From JAZOTK01 sp045534775 (GTDB lineage: Bacteria > Bacillota > Clostridia > RUG12999): a stretch of DNA of 19,365 nt. The DNA lies in contig JAZSKI010000056.1 in assembly GCA_045534775.1 (NCBI GenBank), positions 1 through 19,365 on the forward strand, in the 5' to 3' direction. A program made the position numbers and the translations under genes. The notes beneath the pieces were generated by a model. That model searched no databases. It was not told the DNA's origin and saw only the letters and a list, made by a program, of their open reading frames with translations. Shown here piece after piece: positions 7,649-15,995 of the stretch; the stretch's first letter is position 1; every line of letters begins with the position of its first letter.

Positions 7649-8236
7649 ATGACACGCAGCGGAGCGAAGCGGCAAAGACAGCAAAGGTTAATATCCATGC
7701 TCAATGAGAATCCTTTTTTAACCGATGAGGAGCTGGCAAGAGATTTGGGAGTCAGCGTGCCGACCATAAGGCTTGACCGTGCGGCACTTAAAATCGCTGA
7801 ATATAAAATCAGAATAAAGGAAATGGCATCGGGCAGCTATGATAAGGTAACGGCACTTGCGAGAAATGAGATTATGGGCGAGCTGGTTGATGTAGTGCCG
7901 GGGAAAAGTGCAATTTCTATTTTAAGAACTGATGACAGCATGGTTTTTGAAAGGTCAAGAGTTGTCAGAGGAGACTACATATACTCTATGGCGGAGACTC
8001 TGAGCATAGCCGCCATTGAGGCAGGCGGTGCAATTGTGAAGGTTGCCAATATAAAATATAAAAAACCCGTATATGTCGGCGTGAATTTAGTGGCAAAGGC
8101 GGAGGTTAAATATAAAAGGGATTACGGCTATGTGGTATGGGTATTCATCTGTCAGAACAGTCGAGAGATTTTCCGGGGGAAATTCATTCTTTGTCCTTGT
8201 GATGAGGACGGAGTCTTAGAGGAGGAACAAATATGA
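7649..8236 (+). CDS. fapR: Fatty-acid and phospholipid synthesis regulator FapR
   Basis: Transcriptional repressor of lipid synthesis that is released from DNA by malonyl-CoA. The N-terminal helix-turn-helix (about residues 20-50) contains TDEELARDLGVSVPTIRLDR, very close to the Bacillus FapR sequence I remember (TDEELAGKFGVSIQTIRLDR). The C-terminal part (about 75-185) is the hot-dog effector domain, with AISIL and RGDYIYSMAETLSIAAIE. I chose ATG 7649 (195 residues). The ATG at 7643 is only one or two bases from the AAGGGGAG ribosome site, whereas 7649 has normal spacing. The length matches the family. The gene overlaps plsX by four bases (ATGA), as expected for a lipid-synthesis operon headed by its own regulator. 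Confidence 0.93.
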   Translation: MTRSGAKRQRQQRLISMLNENPFLTDEELARDLGVSVPTIRLDRAALKIAEYKIRIKEMASGSYDKVTALARNEIMGELVDVVPGKSAISILRTDDSMVFERSRVVRGDYIYSMAETLSIAAIEAGGAIVKVANIKYKKPVYVGVNLVAKAEVKYKRDYGYVVWVFICQNSREIFRGKFILCPCDEDGVLEEEQI

Positions 8237-9234
8237 AAATAATAGCTGATGCTATGGGCGGTGACCACGCGCCGTTTCAGCAGGTGAAGGGTGCGGTGGA
8301 GGCTGCAAAAAAGCTTGATACAGAAATAATACTTTGCGGGAACGCGGAGGTTATATATCCCATTCTGGAAAGAGAAAAGGCAGATATGAGAAAAATAGAG
8401 GTTGTACATTGCAGTGAGGTTATAGAAAACGAGGACGACCCTATAAGAGCGGTGCGAAGAAAAACGGACTCTTCTCTCGTAACGGGTATGAATTTACTTA
8501 ACGAGGGAAAGGGAGATGCTCTTGTCAGTGCGGGCAATACGGGTGCGATAATAGCCGCCTCTGCTTTTATACTCAAACGGATGGAGGGCGTGCAAAGACC
8601 GGCACTTACGCCGCTTTTACCTTCGGATAAGGGACCCTTTGCACTTCTTGATGCGGGGGCAAACTCCGTTTGCACAGCGGAGAATTTATATCAGTTTGCC
8701 CTTATGGGGTCATATTATATGTCCCACGTAATGGGAATTGAAAATCCGAGAGTGGCACTTATAAATATAGGTGCAGAGCCGAAAAAGGGAACGCCTCTTG
8801 TGAAGGAAGCCTATGAAATTCTTAAAAATTCCCGGCTTAATTTTGTGGGAAACATAGAAGCGCGCCATCTGCCCTACGGAAAGGCAGATGTGGTAGTGGC
8901 GGACGGATTTACGGGAAATATAACTCTGAAGCTCTATGAAGGGCTGGGGAAATATATTGCAGGCGAGGTTAAAAATATATTTAACCAAAATATACTTACC
9001 AAAGGGGCGGCACTTTTAACCTACGGAGGTATAAAGAGATTTCGTAAGAAGATGGATTATAAGGAATACGGCGGAGCACCTCTGCTGGGCGTGGGCGGTA
9101 CTGTTATAAAGGCTCACGGCAGCTCCGATGCAAGAGCTATGTACAGCGCCTTTGTGCAGGCAAAGAAGGCGAGCGAGTCGAATTTGACGGGTATAATAGC
9201 CGAAAAGTTGTCTAAGCAGAAAACAGAGGTATAA
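8233..9234 (+). CDS. plsX: Phosphate acyltransferase PlsX
   Basis: Converts acyl-ACP and phosphate to acyl-phosphate, which the membrane acyltransferase PlsY uses to acylate glycerol-3-phosphate in phospholipid synthesis. 333 residues, normal for the family. Typical segments are IIADAMGGDHAP at the N-terminus, SAGNTGA (about residues 96-102), LINIGAEPKKGTPLVKEAY (about 176-194) and NIEARHLPYGKADVVVADGFTGN (about 212-234). It overlaps the end of fapR in an ATGA junction, which implies translational coupling; GAGGAAC upstream is the ribosome site. PlsX is peripheral to the membrane and draws on the ACP and elongation enzymes encoded downstream. fabH follows after 24 bases. Confidence 0.95.
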   Translation: MKIIADAMGGDHAPFQQVKGAVEAAKKLDTEIILCGNAEVIYPILEREKADMRKIEVVHCSEVIENEDDPIRAVRRKTDSSLVTGMNLLNEGKGDALVSAGNTGAIIAASAFILKRMEGVQRPALTPLLPSDKGPFALLDAGANSVCTAENLYQFALMGSYYMSHVMGIENPRVALINIGAEPKKGTPLVKEAYEILKNSRLNFVGNIEARHLPYGKADVVVADGFTGNITLKLYEGLGKYIAGEVKNIFNQNILTKGAALLTYGGIKRFRKKMDYKEYGGAPLLGVGGTVIKAHGSSDARAMYSAFVQAKKASESNLTGIIAEKLSKQKTEV

Positions 9235-9258
9235 CAGAGGAAGGAATGGTTAAGGAAA

Positions 9259-10254
9259 ATGACGAAGGCTTATATTTCGGGAATGGGATATTTTCTGCCC
9301 GAGAAAATTTTAACCAACGCGGATTTGGAAAAGATTGTGGATACAACCGATGAATGGATTGTAGAGCATTGCGGTATTGAGCGGAGGCATATACTTGACG
9401 AAGATAAATTCGGTACGGATATGGGTATTGAAGCGGCAAAGAGGGCTATTGAAAATGCAGGGATTGCCGTGGAAGAAATAGAGATGATTATATGTGCCAA
9501 TCTGACGGAGGATTATCAGACGCCGTCAAACTCCTGTATAATTCAGCACGCCATCGGTGCGGTTTCGGCGGCGGCAATGGACGTAAATGCGGCGTGTACG
9601 GGTTTTATGTATGCCCTCAGCATTGCCGGAGCCTACATTGAAACGGGAACCTATAAAAATATTCTGATAATAGCGTCAGAGGCTATGACGAAATTTGTTG
9701 ACTGGGCAGACAGGAAAAGCTGTGTGCTGTTCGGTGACGGTGCAGGGGCGGCTGTGATTAGTGCTACGGAAGAGGATTACGGCGTTATGGCTATGGATAT
9801 GGGTGCGGACGGCAGAAAGGGAATGCTTCTTACGATTCCTCACGCTAAATGGACGGAGGATGATTTGGAGAAGAGAATCACAAAGGGGAATCCCCATCTG
9901 TTCTGGATGAACGGAAGTGAGGTTTTTAAATTCGCTGTGCGTACTATGGTAAGCAGTACAAAACGGGTACTTGAAAAGGCAGGGAAAACCCTTGACGACA
10001 TCAGTCTTTTGGTGCCTCATCAGGCAAATTCAAGGATAATTGACGCATCCTCAAAGAGACTTGGGATTGAGGAAGAGCGGGTTGTAAATTACATTAAGGA
10101 TTACGGTAATATGTCGGCGGCGTGCATTCCCGTAGCCCTTGCAAGGGCGGTTACGGAAGGCAGGATAAAGGACGGGGATGAGATAGTCCTCGTAGGCTTC
10201 GGTGGCGGACTTACCTGGGCTTCGGCGTATATTAAATGGAAGGGAACGAAATAA
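9259..10254 (+). CDS. fabH: Beta-ketoacyl-ACP synthase III FabH
   Basis: Starts fatty-acid synthesis by condensing an acyl-CoA primer with malonyl-ACP. 331 residues with the Cys-His-Asn catalytic triad: Cys113 in AACTGF, His254 in VPHQAN and Asn284 in DYGNMSAA. The N-terminal TTDEWIVEHCGIERRH block (about 29-44) is the usual FabH signature. The start ATG at 9259 is preceded by AAGGAAA with short spacing and a second AAGGAA further upstream. The stop is one base before fabK. Whether it prefers acetyl-CoA or branched primers cannot be told from motifs alone. Confidence 0.95.
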   Translation: MTKAYISGMGYFLPEKILTNADLEKIVDTTDEWIVEHCGIERRHILDEDKFGTDMGIEAAKRAIENAGIAVEEIEMIICANLTEDYQTPSNSCIIQHAIGAVSAAAMDVNAACTGFMYALSIAGAYIETGTYKNILIIASEAMTKFVDWADRKSCVLFGDGAGAAVISATEEDYGVMAMDMGADGRKGMLLTIPHAKWTEDDLEKRITKGNPHLFWMNGSEVFKFAVRTMVSSTKRVLEKAGKTLDDISLLVPHQANSRIIDASSKRLGIEEERVVNYIKDYGNMSAACIPVALARAVTEGRIKDGDEIVLVGFGGGLTWASAYIKWKGTK

Positions 10255-10255
10255 G

Positions 10256-11200
10256 ATGAAAAACAGAATTTGTGAAATTCTCGGTATAAAATATCCCATA
10301 TTTCAGGGAGGTATGGCGTGGGTATCCACAGCGGAGCTGGCGGCGGCAGTATCAAACGCAGGCGGATTCGGTATTATTGCGGCAGGACACGCTGAAGGAG
10401 AATTTGTCAGAAAACAGATACAAAAAGCGAGAACACTTACGGATAAGCCCTTTGGCGTTAATGTGATGCTTTTATCGCCTTATGCAGACGAGGTTATGAA
10501 GGTTGTTTGTCAGGAGAAGATAGCGGCAATTACTACGGGAGCCGGCAACCCGGGCAAATATACGCAGGCACTGAAGGAAGCGGGAGTCAGGCTTTTTCCC
10601 GTAATTGCAAGTGTTGCTATGGCAAGGAAAATGGAAAAGGCAGGTGCTGACGGCGTAGTTGCCGAGGGTACGGAATCAGGCGGTCATATAGGCGAGCTTA
10701 CCACTATGGCACTTGTGCCTCAGGTGGTGGACGCGGTTGAAATTCCCGTTCTGGCGGCGGGGGGTATTGCCGATTCAAGAGGGCTTGTGGCGGCGTTGGC
10801 GCTGGGTGCAGAGGGCGTGCAGTTAGGTACGAGATTTATATGTAGCGAGGAATGCATCGTCCATGAAAACTACAAGGAAGCCGTTATTGCGGCAAAGGAC
10901 AGAGATGCGGTGGTGACGGGCAGATATACGGGTCATCCTGTTCGGGCACTTAAAAATAAATTTACTAAAAAATTAGAAGAATTAGAGAAAAATAACGCTC
11001 CCGTTGAGGAGTTTGAGAAAACGGGTATGGGTTCTCTCAGGGCGGCGGTTACGGAAGGCGATAAGGAAAAAGGCTCTTTTATGGCAGGTCAGTCGGCAGG
11101 TATGGTGACGAAGGTGCAGACCTGCGGGGAAATTATACAGGAGCTGGTTTCGGGAGTAAAAATAATCAGAGAAGGCCTAAAGGAGAACGGATATGAGTAA
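10256..11200 (+). CDS. fabK: FMN-dependent enoyl-ACP reductase II FabK
   Basis: Reduces trans-2-enoyl-ACP in the last step of each elongation cycle; FabK is an FMN-dependent enzyme unrelated to FabI and insensitive to triclosan in characterised cases. The start is ATG 10256 (314 residues), one base after the fabH stop, because the longer frame from 10202 would overlap fabH by 53 bases. Landmarks are YPIFQGGMAWVS (13-24), SNAGGFGIIAAG (33-44), GTESGGHIGE with His144 and PVLAAGGIADSRG (about 163-175), then LGAEGVQLGTRF in the FMN site. It is related to nitronate monooxygenases, but its place among fab genes supports FabK. It overlaps fabD by eight bases. Confidence 0.93.
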   Translation: MKNRICEILGIKYPIFQGGMAWVSTAELAAAVSNAGGFGIIAAGHAEGEFVRKQIQKARTLTDKPFGVNVMLLSPYADEVMKVVCQEKIAAITTGAGNPGKYTQALKEAGVRLFPVIASVAMARKMEKAGADGVVAEGTESGGHIGELTTMALVPQVVDAVEIPVLAAGGIADSRGLVAALALGAEGVQLGTRFICSEECIVHENYKEAVIAAKDRDAVVTGRYTGHPVRALKNKFTKKLEELEKNNAPVEEFEKTGMGSLRAAVTEGDKEKGSFMAGQSAGMVTKVQTCGEIIQELVSGVKIIREGLKENGYE

Positions 11201-12131
11201 AACAGCTTTTATTTTTGCAGGTCAGGGTGCTCAGAAATCGGGTATGGGCAAGGAGCTTGCCGAGAGCTTCCCTACGGCTATGAAGGTATTTGACGAGGCA
11301 AACGAGGCGCTGGGCTTTGATATTAAGGATATGATATGGAACGGCGGAGATGAAATTCTTATGATTACAGAGAATACTCAGCCCTGTATCGTGACCGTAA
11401 GTGCCGCCTGTCTGGCAATTCTTGAAGAAAAGGGGATTTGTGCCGATATGGTGGCAGGACTCAGCTTAGGTGAATATACGGCGCATATTGCATCGGGGTC
11501 AATGAAATTTAAAGATGCGGTGCGGCTGGTACGAAAAAGAGGTAAATTTATGCAGGAAGCCGTACCCGTAGGTGAAGGGGCAATGGCGGCGGTTTTAGGT
11601 ATGGCAGACGGCGATGTGGAGGAATGTTGCCGCCTGGCGGAAGATGCAGGCTATGTAGCACCTGCCAACTATAACTGCCCGGGTCAGCTGGTAATTGCAG
11701 GTGAGGTAAAGGCGGTTGAGCGTGCCTGCGAAATATGTAAGGAAAAGGGCGCAAAGCGTGCAAAGACCCTTCCCGTATCAGCTCCATTCCATTGCGAGAT
11801 GCTGAAAAATGCGGCAGATAAATTAGAAACCGAGCTTTCTCAGGTAGAGGTGGGAGAAATGCAGATACCGCTTATTACAAATTCTACGGCAGATTTTGTA
11901 AGGTCAAAGGAGGATATTAAGCCCTCTCTTGTAAGGCAGGTGACAAGTCCCGTAAGATGGGAGGCTACCGTCAGAAAAATGATAGCTGAAGGGGTAGATA
12001 CATTTATTGAAATAGGACCCGGCAAGGCGCTCAGCGGCTTTGTAGGCAGAATAAGCAAGGATGTACGGGTATTTAATGTAGAGGATATAGCAAGTCTTAA
12101 TACAGTATTGGAGGCGTTTGGAAAATGTTGA
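11193..12131 (+). CDS. fabD: Malonyl-CoA:ACP transacylase FabD
   Basis: Moves malonyl from CoA to ACP, making the extender unit for FabH and FabF. 312 residues, standard length. The N-terminal FIFAGQGAQ block, the nucleophile elbow GLSLGEY (Ser91) and the catalytic His200 in VSAPFH are all present, as are NYNCPGQLVIAG (about 159-170) and the EIGPGKALSGF C-terminal motif. AAAGGAG upstream of ATG 11193 is a good ribosome site and lies inside the end of fabK. The overlap of eight bases with fabK and seven with fabG points to translational coupling. Confidence 0.95.
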   Translation: MSKTAFIFAGQGAQKSGMGKELAESFPTAMKVFDEANEALGFDIKDMIWNGGDEILMITENTQPCIVTVSAACLAILEEKGICADMVAGLSLGEYTAHIASGSMKFKDAVRLVRKRGKFMQEAVPVGEGAMAAVLGMADGDVEECCRLAEDAGYVAPANYNCPGQLVIAGEVKAVERACEICKEKGAKRAKTLPVSAPFHCEMLKNAADKLETELSQVEVGEMQIPLITNSTADFVRSKEDIKPSLVRQVTSPVRWEATVRKMIAEGVDTFIEIGPGKALSGFVGRISKDVRVFNVEDIASLNTVLEAFGKC

Positions 12132-12865
12132 CAGGAAAAACAGCGATAATTACAGGCGGCGGCAGAGGTATAGGCAAGGCGATAGCCCTGAAGCTGGCGG
12201 CGCTTGGCGCGAATATAGTAATAAATGATATTCCGTCCTCGCAGACGGCGCAGGCTACTGCCGATGAAATTTGCGCGGCAGGCGGAAAGGCTGTAGCAAT
12301 CTGCGGCGATGTAAGCGTGCTTGCGGAGATGGAAAGGGTTGTGGAGGAAACCTTAAAAGTCTTCGGAAGTGCGGATGTTTTAGTGAATAACGCAGGTATC
12401 ACGAGAGATACTCTTTTAGTGAGAATGACGGAAAAGGATTTTGATGACGTAATTTCCGTTAACTTAAAGGGTGCTTTTAACGGTATCAAGGCTGTGGCAA
12501 GAGCTATGATAAAACAAAGAGGCGGCAGTATTATAAACGTATCCAGCGTTGTGGGACTTATGGGAAACATAGGTCAGCTTAACTATTCCGCATCCAAGGC
12601 AGGGATAGTAGGTCTTACCAAATCGGCGGCGAAGGAGCTTGCCGCAAGAGGTATCAGATGTAACGCCATAGCGCCGGGCTTTATCAGTTCCGATATGACT
12701 GATAAGCTGACGGAGGACGTAAAAAAAGCGTATCTGGATGCAATTCCCTTAAAACGGTTCGGTACAGCCGAGGATGTAGCAAACGTAGTGGCGTTCTTAG
12801 CAACGGATTCGGCGGCATATATTACGGGTCAGGTATTGCAGATTGACGGCGGCTTGCTGATGTAG
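12125..12865 (+). CDS. fabG: 3-oxoacyl-ACP reductase FabG
   Basis: NADPH-dependent short-chain dehydrogenase that reduces 3-ketoacyl-ACP to 3-hydroxyacyl-ACP. 246 residues. The cofactor motif TGGGRGIG (10-17), NNAG (88-91) and the catalytic tetrad Asn113, Ser141, Tyr154 and Lys158 (YSASK) are intact. The PGFI..DMT segment near 187-195 is typical of FabG. GGAGG lies nine bases upstream of the ATG, inside the end of fabD, which it overlaps by seven bases. The acyl carrier protein gene follows after eight bases. Confidence 0.94.
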   Translation: MLTGKTAIITGGGRGIGKAIALKLAALGANIVINDIPSSQTAQATADEICAAGGKAVAICGDVSVLAEMERVVEETLKVFGSADVLVNNAGITRDTLLVRMTEKDFDDVISVNLKGAFNGIKAVARAMIKQRGGSIINVSSVVGLMGNIGQLNYSASKAGIVGLTKSAAKELAARGIRCNAIAPGFISSDMTDKLTEDVKKAYLDAIPLKRFGTAEDVANVVAFLATDSAAYITGQVLQIDGGLLM

Positions 12866-12873
12866 GTGACATT

Positions 12874-13098
12874 ATGTGGGACAGACTTAAAAATATAACC
12901 GCACAACAGCTTGGTGCGGATTTGGATAAAATATCTCCCGATGCAAGGCTGAGGGGAGACCTGTGTGCAGATTCGCTGAAGCTGGTGGAGCTTATTATGG
13001 CGATAGAGAAGGAATTTGATACGGTAATCCCCGATGAAAAGGCCGAAGAATTTGTAACCGTAGGGGATGCACTTGACTATATAAAATCACATATCTGA
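12874..13098 (+). CDS. acpP: Acyl carrier protein
   Basis: 74 residues, the four-helix carrier that holds growing acyl chains on 4'-phosphopantetheine. The attachment serine is Ser34 in ADSL, followed by VELIMAIEKEFDTVIPDEKAEEF, the usual helix II-III region. Two positions around the serine are unusual. The glycine of the common DLGADSL is Cys31 here, and the acidic residue that usually follows DSL (DSLD) is Lys36. Since acidic helix II residues contact AcpS and the Fab enzymes, this may be a modified or specialised carrier, although it is the only ACP gene in the operon. AGGTGA upstream is the ribosome site. Confidence 0.9.
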   Translation: MWDRLKNITAQQLGADLDKISPDARLRGDLCADSLKLVELIMAIEKEFDTVIPDEKAEEFVTVGDALDYIKSHI

Positions 13099-13113
13099 AA
13101 CGGAGGAATAAAA

Positions 13114-14343
13114 ATGAGACGAGTAGTTATAACAGGTACGGGTGTAATATCCGCAATAGGAAAAACCACGGAAGAGTTCTGGAGGAATATCAGGGACGGG
13201 GTTTGCGGCATAAAGAAAATAGAAGCCTTTGACGTAAGTGAGCTTTCCTGTAAAACAGGTGCTCCCGTAGAGGATTTTGACCCGTCTCTTTATATGGATA
13301 AACGTGAAGCTAAAAGAATGGACAGGTTCACCCAATATGCCATGGCGGCGGCAAAGGAAGCCATCGAAATGTCGGGAATTGATTTTGATAAGCTGGACGA
13401 GGACAGGGCAGGCGTTATCATAGGCTGTGGCGTAGGCGGTATGGAAACCTTTGTAGACCAGTGCGGGGTTCTGTTTGAAAAGGGTGCAAAGAGAATAAGC
13501 CCTTTCTTTATACCTATGGAAATATCGAATATGGCGGCAGGTCAGATAGCCATTAACTGGCATATTAAAGGTCCTAACTATGCAATAACCTCAGCCTGTG
13601 CTTCAGGGACTCACGCCATCGGCGAAGCCTTTAGAAATATCAAACACGGCTACAGCGATGTTATGGTAACGGGCGGTACAGAAGCGGCATTGGTTCCCCT
13701 CGCCTTCGGCGGTTTTTGTTCAATGAAGGCTATGAGCACCTCGGAGGACCCGAAGAGGGCGTCTATTCCCTTTGATGCCGAAAGAAACGGCTTTGTTATG
13801 GGAGACGGCGCGGGCGTTCTGGTCCTTGAAGAGCTTGAACACGCTAAGGCAAGAGGAGCAAATATTATTGCCGAAATAGCAGGCTACGGAGCGACAGACG
13901 ATGCCTATCACATGACAGCACCTGCCGAAGGCGGCGCAGGTGCGGCACGTGCTATGAAGCTTGCATATAAGGAAGCGGGGCTTGAGTGCGGGGAAGTGGA
14001 CTATATTAACGCTCACGGAACATCGACCCCGTATAATGACAAATTTGAAACTGTGGCAATAAAAGACGTGTTTGGCGACCACGCCTATAAAATGAAGGTC
14101 AGCTCAACCAAATCTATGACAGGTCACATGCTGGGTGCGGCAGGCGGCGTTGAAGCCATTATAACCGCATTGGCACTTAAAGAGGGCTTTGTCCCTGCTA
14201 CCATAGGCTATACCACCCCCGATCCGGAGCTGGATTTGGATTACGTACCGGGCAAAGGCGTGGAGATGGATATAAAAGCGGCGATTTCCAATTCCCTGGG
14301 CTTTGGCGGTCATAACGCGGCAATTTGCCTGAAAAAATATTAG
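13114..14343 (+). CDS. fabF: Beta-ketoacyl-ACP synthase II FabF
   Basis: Elongating condensing enzyme that joins malonyl-ACP to acyl-ACP. 409 residues with the Cys-His-His triad: Cys162 (TSACASG), His301 (NAHGTST) and His338 (KSMTGHMLGAAGG). The C-terminal SNSLGFGGHNA loop is that of FabF/FabB. CGGAGGAATAAAA before the ATG is a strong ribosome site. It is 15 bases after the acp gene and is followed by rnc. In many Firmicutes fab clusters fabF is followed by accB, fabZ and accC; none is here, so the dehydratase and carboxylase must be encoded elsewhere. Confidence 0.95.
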   Translation: MRRVVITGTGVISAIGKTTEEFWRNIRDGVCGIKKIEAFDVSELSCKTGAPVEDFDPSLYMDKREAKRMDRFTQYAMAAAKEAIEMSGIDFDKLDEDRAGVIIGCGVGGMETFVDQCGVLFEKGAKRISPFFIPMEISNMAAGQIAINWHIKGPNYAITSACASGTHAIGEAFRNIKHGYSDVMVTGGTEAALVPLAFGGFCSMKAMSTSEDPKRASIPFDAERNGFVMGDGAGVLVLEELEHAKARGANIIAEIAGYGATDDAYHMTAPAEGGAGAARAMKLAYKEAGLECGEVDYINAHGTSTPYNDKFETVAIKDVFGDHAYKMKVSSTKSMTGHMLGAAGGVEAIITALALKEGFVPATIGYTTPDPELDLDYVPGKGVEMDIKAAISNSLGFGGHNAAICLKKY

Positions 14344-14359
14344 AGGAAAGGTGATTAGT

Positions 14360-15040
14360 ATGTTTGCAGGATATAAATTTAAAAACAGAGACCTCTATGA
14401 GCTTGCCCGCACTCATACCTCCTATGCCAACGAACAGAAAAAAAGACAGTCCAGTAACCAGCGGCTGGAATTTTTGGGAGACTCAATTTTAGGACTTATT
14501 GCAGGTGAGTATATTTATAATAACTATCCTCACCTGCCCGAAGGGTCTCTTACGAAAATCCGTGCTGATGTGGTCTGCGAAAAAAGTCTTTACGAGATAG
14601 CGAAGGAGATAAAGCTGGGCGACTGTCTCCTGCTGGGTAAGGGTGAAGAAATCTGCGGCGGCAGAGACAGAGCTTCTAATCTTGCCGATGCCTTTGAAGC
14701 AATGCTTGGAGCTGTATATCTGGATTCCGACCTTAATACGGTGAAAAGAATTTTAATTCCGCTGATTAAGAATAAAATAGATGAGGCATCAAAAAGCGAA
14801 GGCAGGTTTGATTATAAGACCACCTTGCAGGAAATCGTGCAAAGAAACAAAAGCTGTGAGATTAAATACGTGGTAACAAATGTTACGGGACCTGACCATC
14901 TGAGAGTTTATACCACTCAGGTGCTGATAAACGGCAAGGCTTCGGGAAAAGGAACAGGCGGCAGTAAAAAAGAATCCCAGCAAAGTGCGGCGAAAAACGC
15001 GTTGGAGAAAATGGCGGTGCGGAAAAATGAGACACTGTAA
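14360..15040 (+). CDS. rnc: Ribonuclease III
   Basis: Double-strand-specific endoribonuclease for rRNA precursor and mRNA processing. ATG 14360 is chosen (226 residues) because AAAGGTGATT at 14348-14357 is the ribosome site, and the in-frame GTG 14351 lies inside it. The RNase III signature NQRLEFLGDS (33-42) carries Glu37 and Asp41; Asp110 and Glu113 in LADAFEAMLGAVYLD complete the metal site. The C-terminal double-stranded RNA-binding domain (about 151-220) has DYKTTLQEIVQ and GGSKKESQQSAAKNAL. Linkage of rnc to fatty-acid genes is common in bacteria, usually through acpP. Here fabF lies between them. It overlaps the next gene by 14 bases. Confidence 0.95.
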   Translation: MFAGYKFKNRDLYELARTHTSYANEQKKRQSSNQRLEFLGDSILGLIAGEYIYNNYPHLPEGSLTKIRADVVCEKSLYEIAKEIKLGDCLLLGKGEEICGGRDRASNLADAFEAMLGAVYLDSDLNTVKRILIPLIKNKIDEASKSEGRFDYKTTLQEIVQRNKSCEIKYVVTNVTGPDHLRVYTTQVLINGKASGKGTGGSKKESQQSAAKNALEKMAVRKNETL

Positions 15041-15995
15041 TATACCGATATTTGTGCCCCATACGGGCTGTCCCCATGACTGTGCCTTTTGTAATCAGAA
15101 AAAGATAACAGGTCAAAGCACCACTACTACACCCGAGACGGCGCGGGAAATTATAGAGGAGCATCTTAAAACCGCAGAAGCGGACAGCGAGGTGCAGATA
15201 GCCTTTTTCGGCGGAAGCTTTACGGGCATTCCTGAAGAGGAACAGAGAAATCTGCTTGAAGTGGCAAATAAATATATAAAAGATGGTAAGGTGACGGGAA
15301 TCCGCATTTCTACCAGACCCGACTATATTTCAAAAAATATCCTGGATATGCTTGGCGGCTATGGAGTAACCTCTATTGAGCTGGGAGTGCAGTCCATGTG
15401 TGACGAGGTACTTATTGCCAATAACAGAGGCCATACGGCGAAGGATGTAACAAATGCCGCAGGGCTTATACGGGAATATGATTTTGAGCTGGGTCTGCAG
15501 ATGATGACGGGACTTTACGGCTCAACGCCCGAAAGGGATATGGAAACGGGCAGAAAAATAGCGGAGCTTATGCCCGATACGGTACGTATTTATCCTACTG
15601 TGGTTCTGGGAGGCACAAGGCTTGAAGCTCTTTTGGAGGAAGGGAAATATATCCCGCCCTCTCTTGATGATACGGTAGAGCTTTGCAGTTTTTTATATGA
15701 ATTATTTGCAGAAAAAAATATCAGAGTAATCCGAATGGGTCTCCAGGCAACGGATATAATATGTGAAAAGGGCGAAATAAAAGCAGGAGCATATCACAGC
15801 GCCTTCGGGGAGCTGGCTTTATCGAGGATAGAGAGACGGCGGCTCGAGGAATTGGCGAAAAACTGCAATTCAGACAGTCTGACGGTATATGTGTCAAAAA
15901 ATATGATTTCAAAAACTGTGGGAAATAAACGGGAAAATATTAAATTTATAGAAGAAAAATATAATATTAAGGTTAGTGTAAAGGAGAAATTATGA
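15027..15995 (+). CDS. Radical SAM protein, Elp3-like without acetyltransferase domain
   Basis: 322 residues from ATG 15027, which leads directly into the family N-terminus NIPIFVPHTGCPHDCAFCNQ. The [4Fe-4S]/SAM cluster cysteines are Cys15, Cys19 and Cys22 (CX3CX2C). FFGGSFTGI (about 62-70) is the SAM-binding glycine region, and RISTRPDYI, SIELGVQSM and GLQMMTGLYGST follow in the order of Elp3/coproporphyrinogen-oxidase-type radical SAM proteins. Elp3 proper carries a C-terminal GNAT domain and modifies wobble uridine in tRNA; this short form lacks it. A tRNA or ribosome role is an inference from its neighbours rnc and ysxC. It overlaps rnc by 14 bases and ysxC by four. Confidence 0.85.
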   Translation: MRHCNIPIFVPHTGCPHDCAFCNQKKITGQSTTTTPETAREIIEEHLKTAEADSEVQIAFFGGSFTGIPEEEQRNLLEVANKYIKDGKVTGIRISTRPDYISKNILDMLGGYGVTSIELGVQSMCDEVLIANNRGHTAKDVTNAAGLIREYDFELGLQMMTGLYGSTPERDMETGRKIAELMPDTVRIYPTVVLGGTRLEALLEEGKYIPPSLDDTVELCSFLYELFAEKNIRVIRMGLQATDIICEKGEIKAGAYHSAFGELALSRIERRRLEELAKNCNSDSLTVYVSKNMISKTVGNKRENIKFIEEKYNIKVSVKEKL

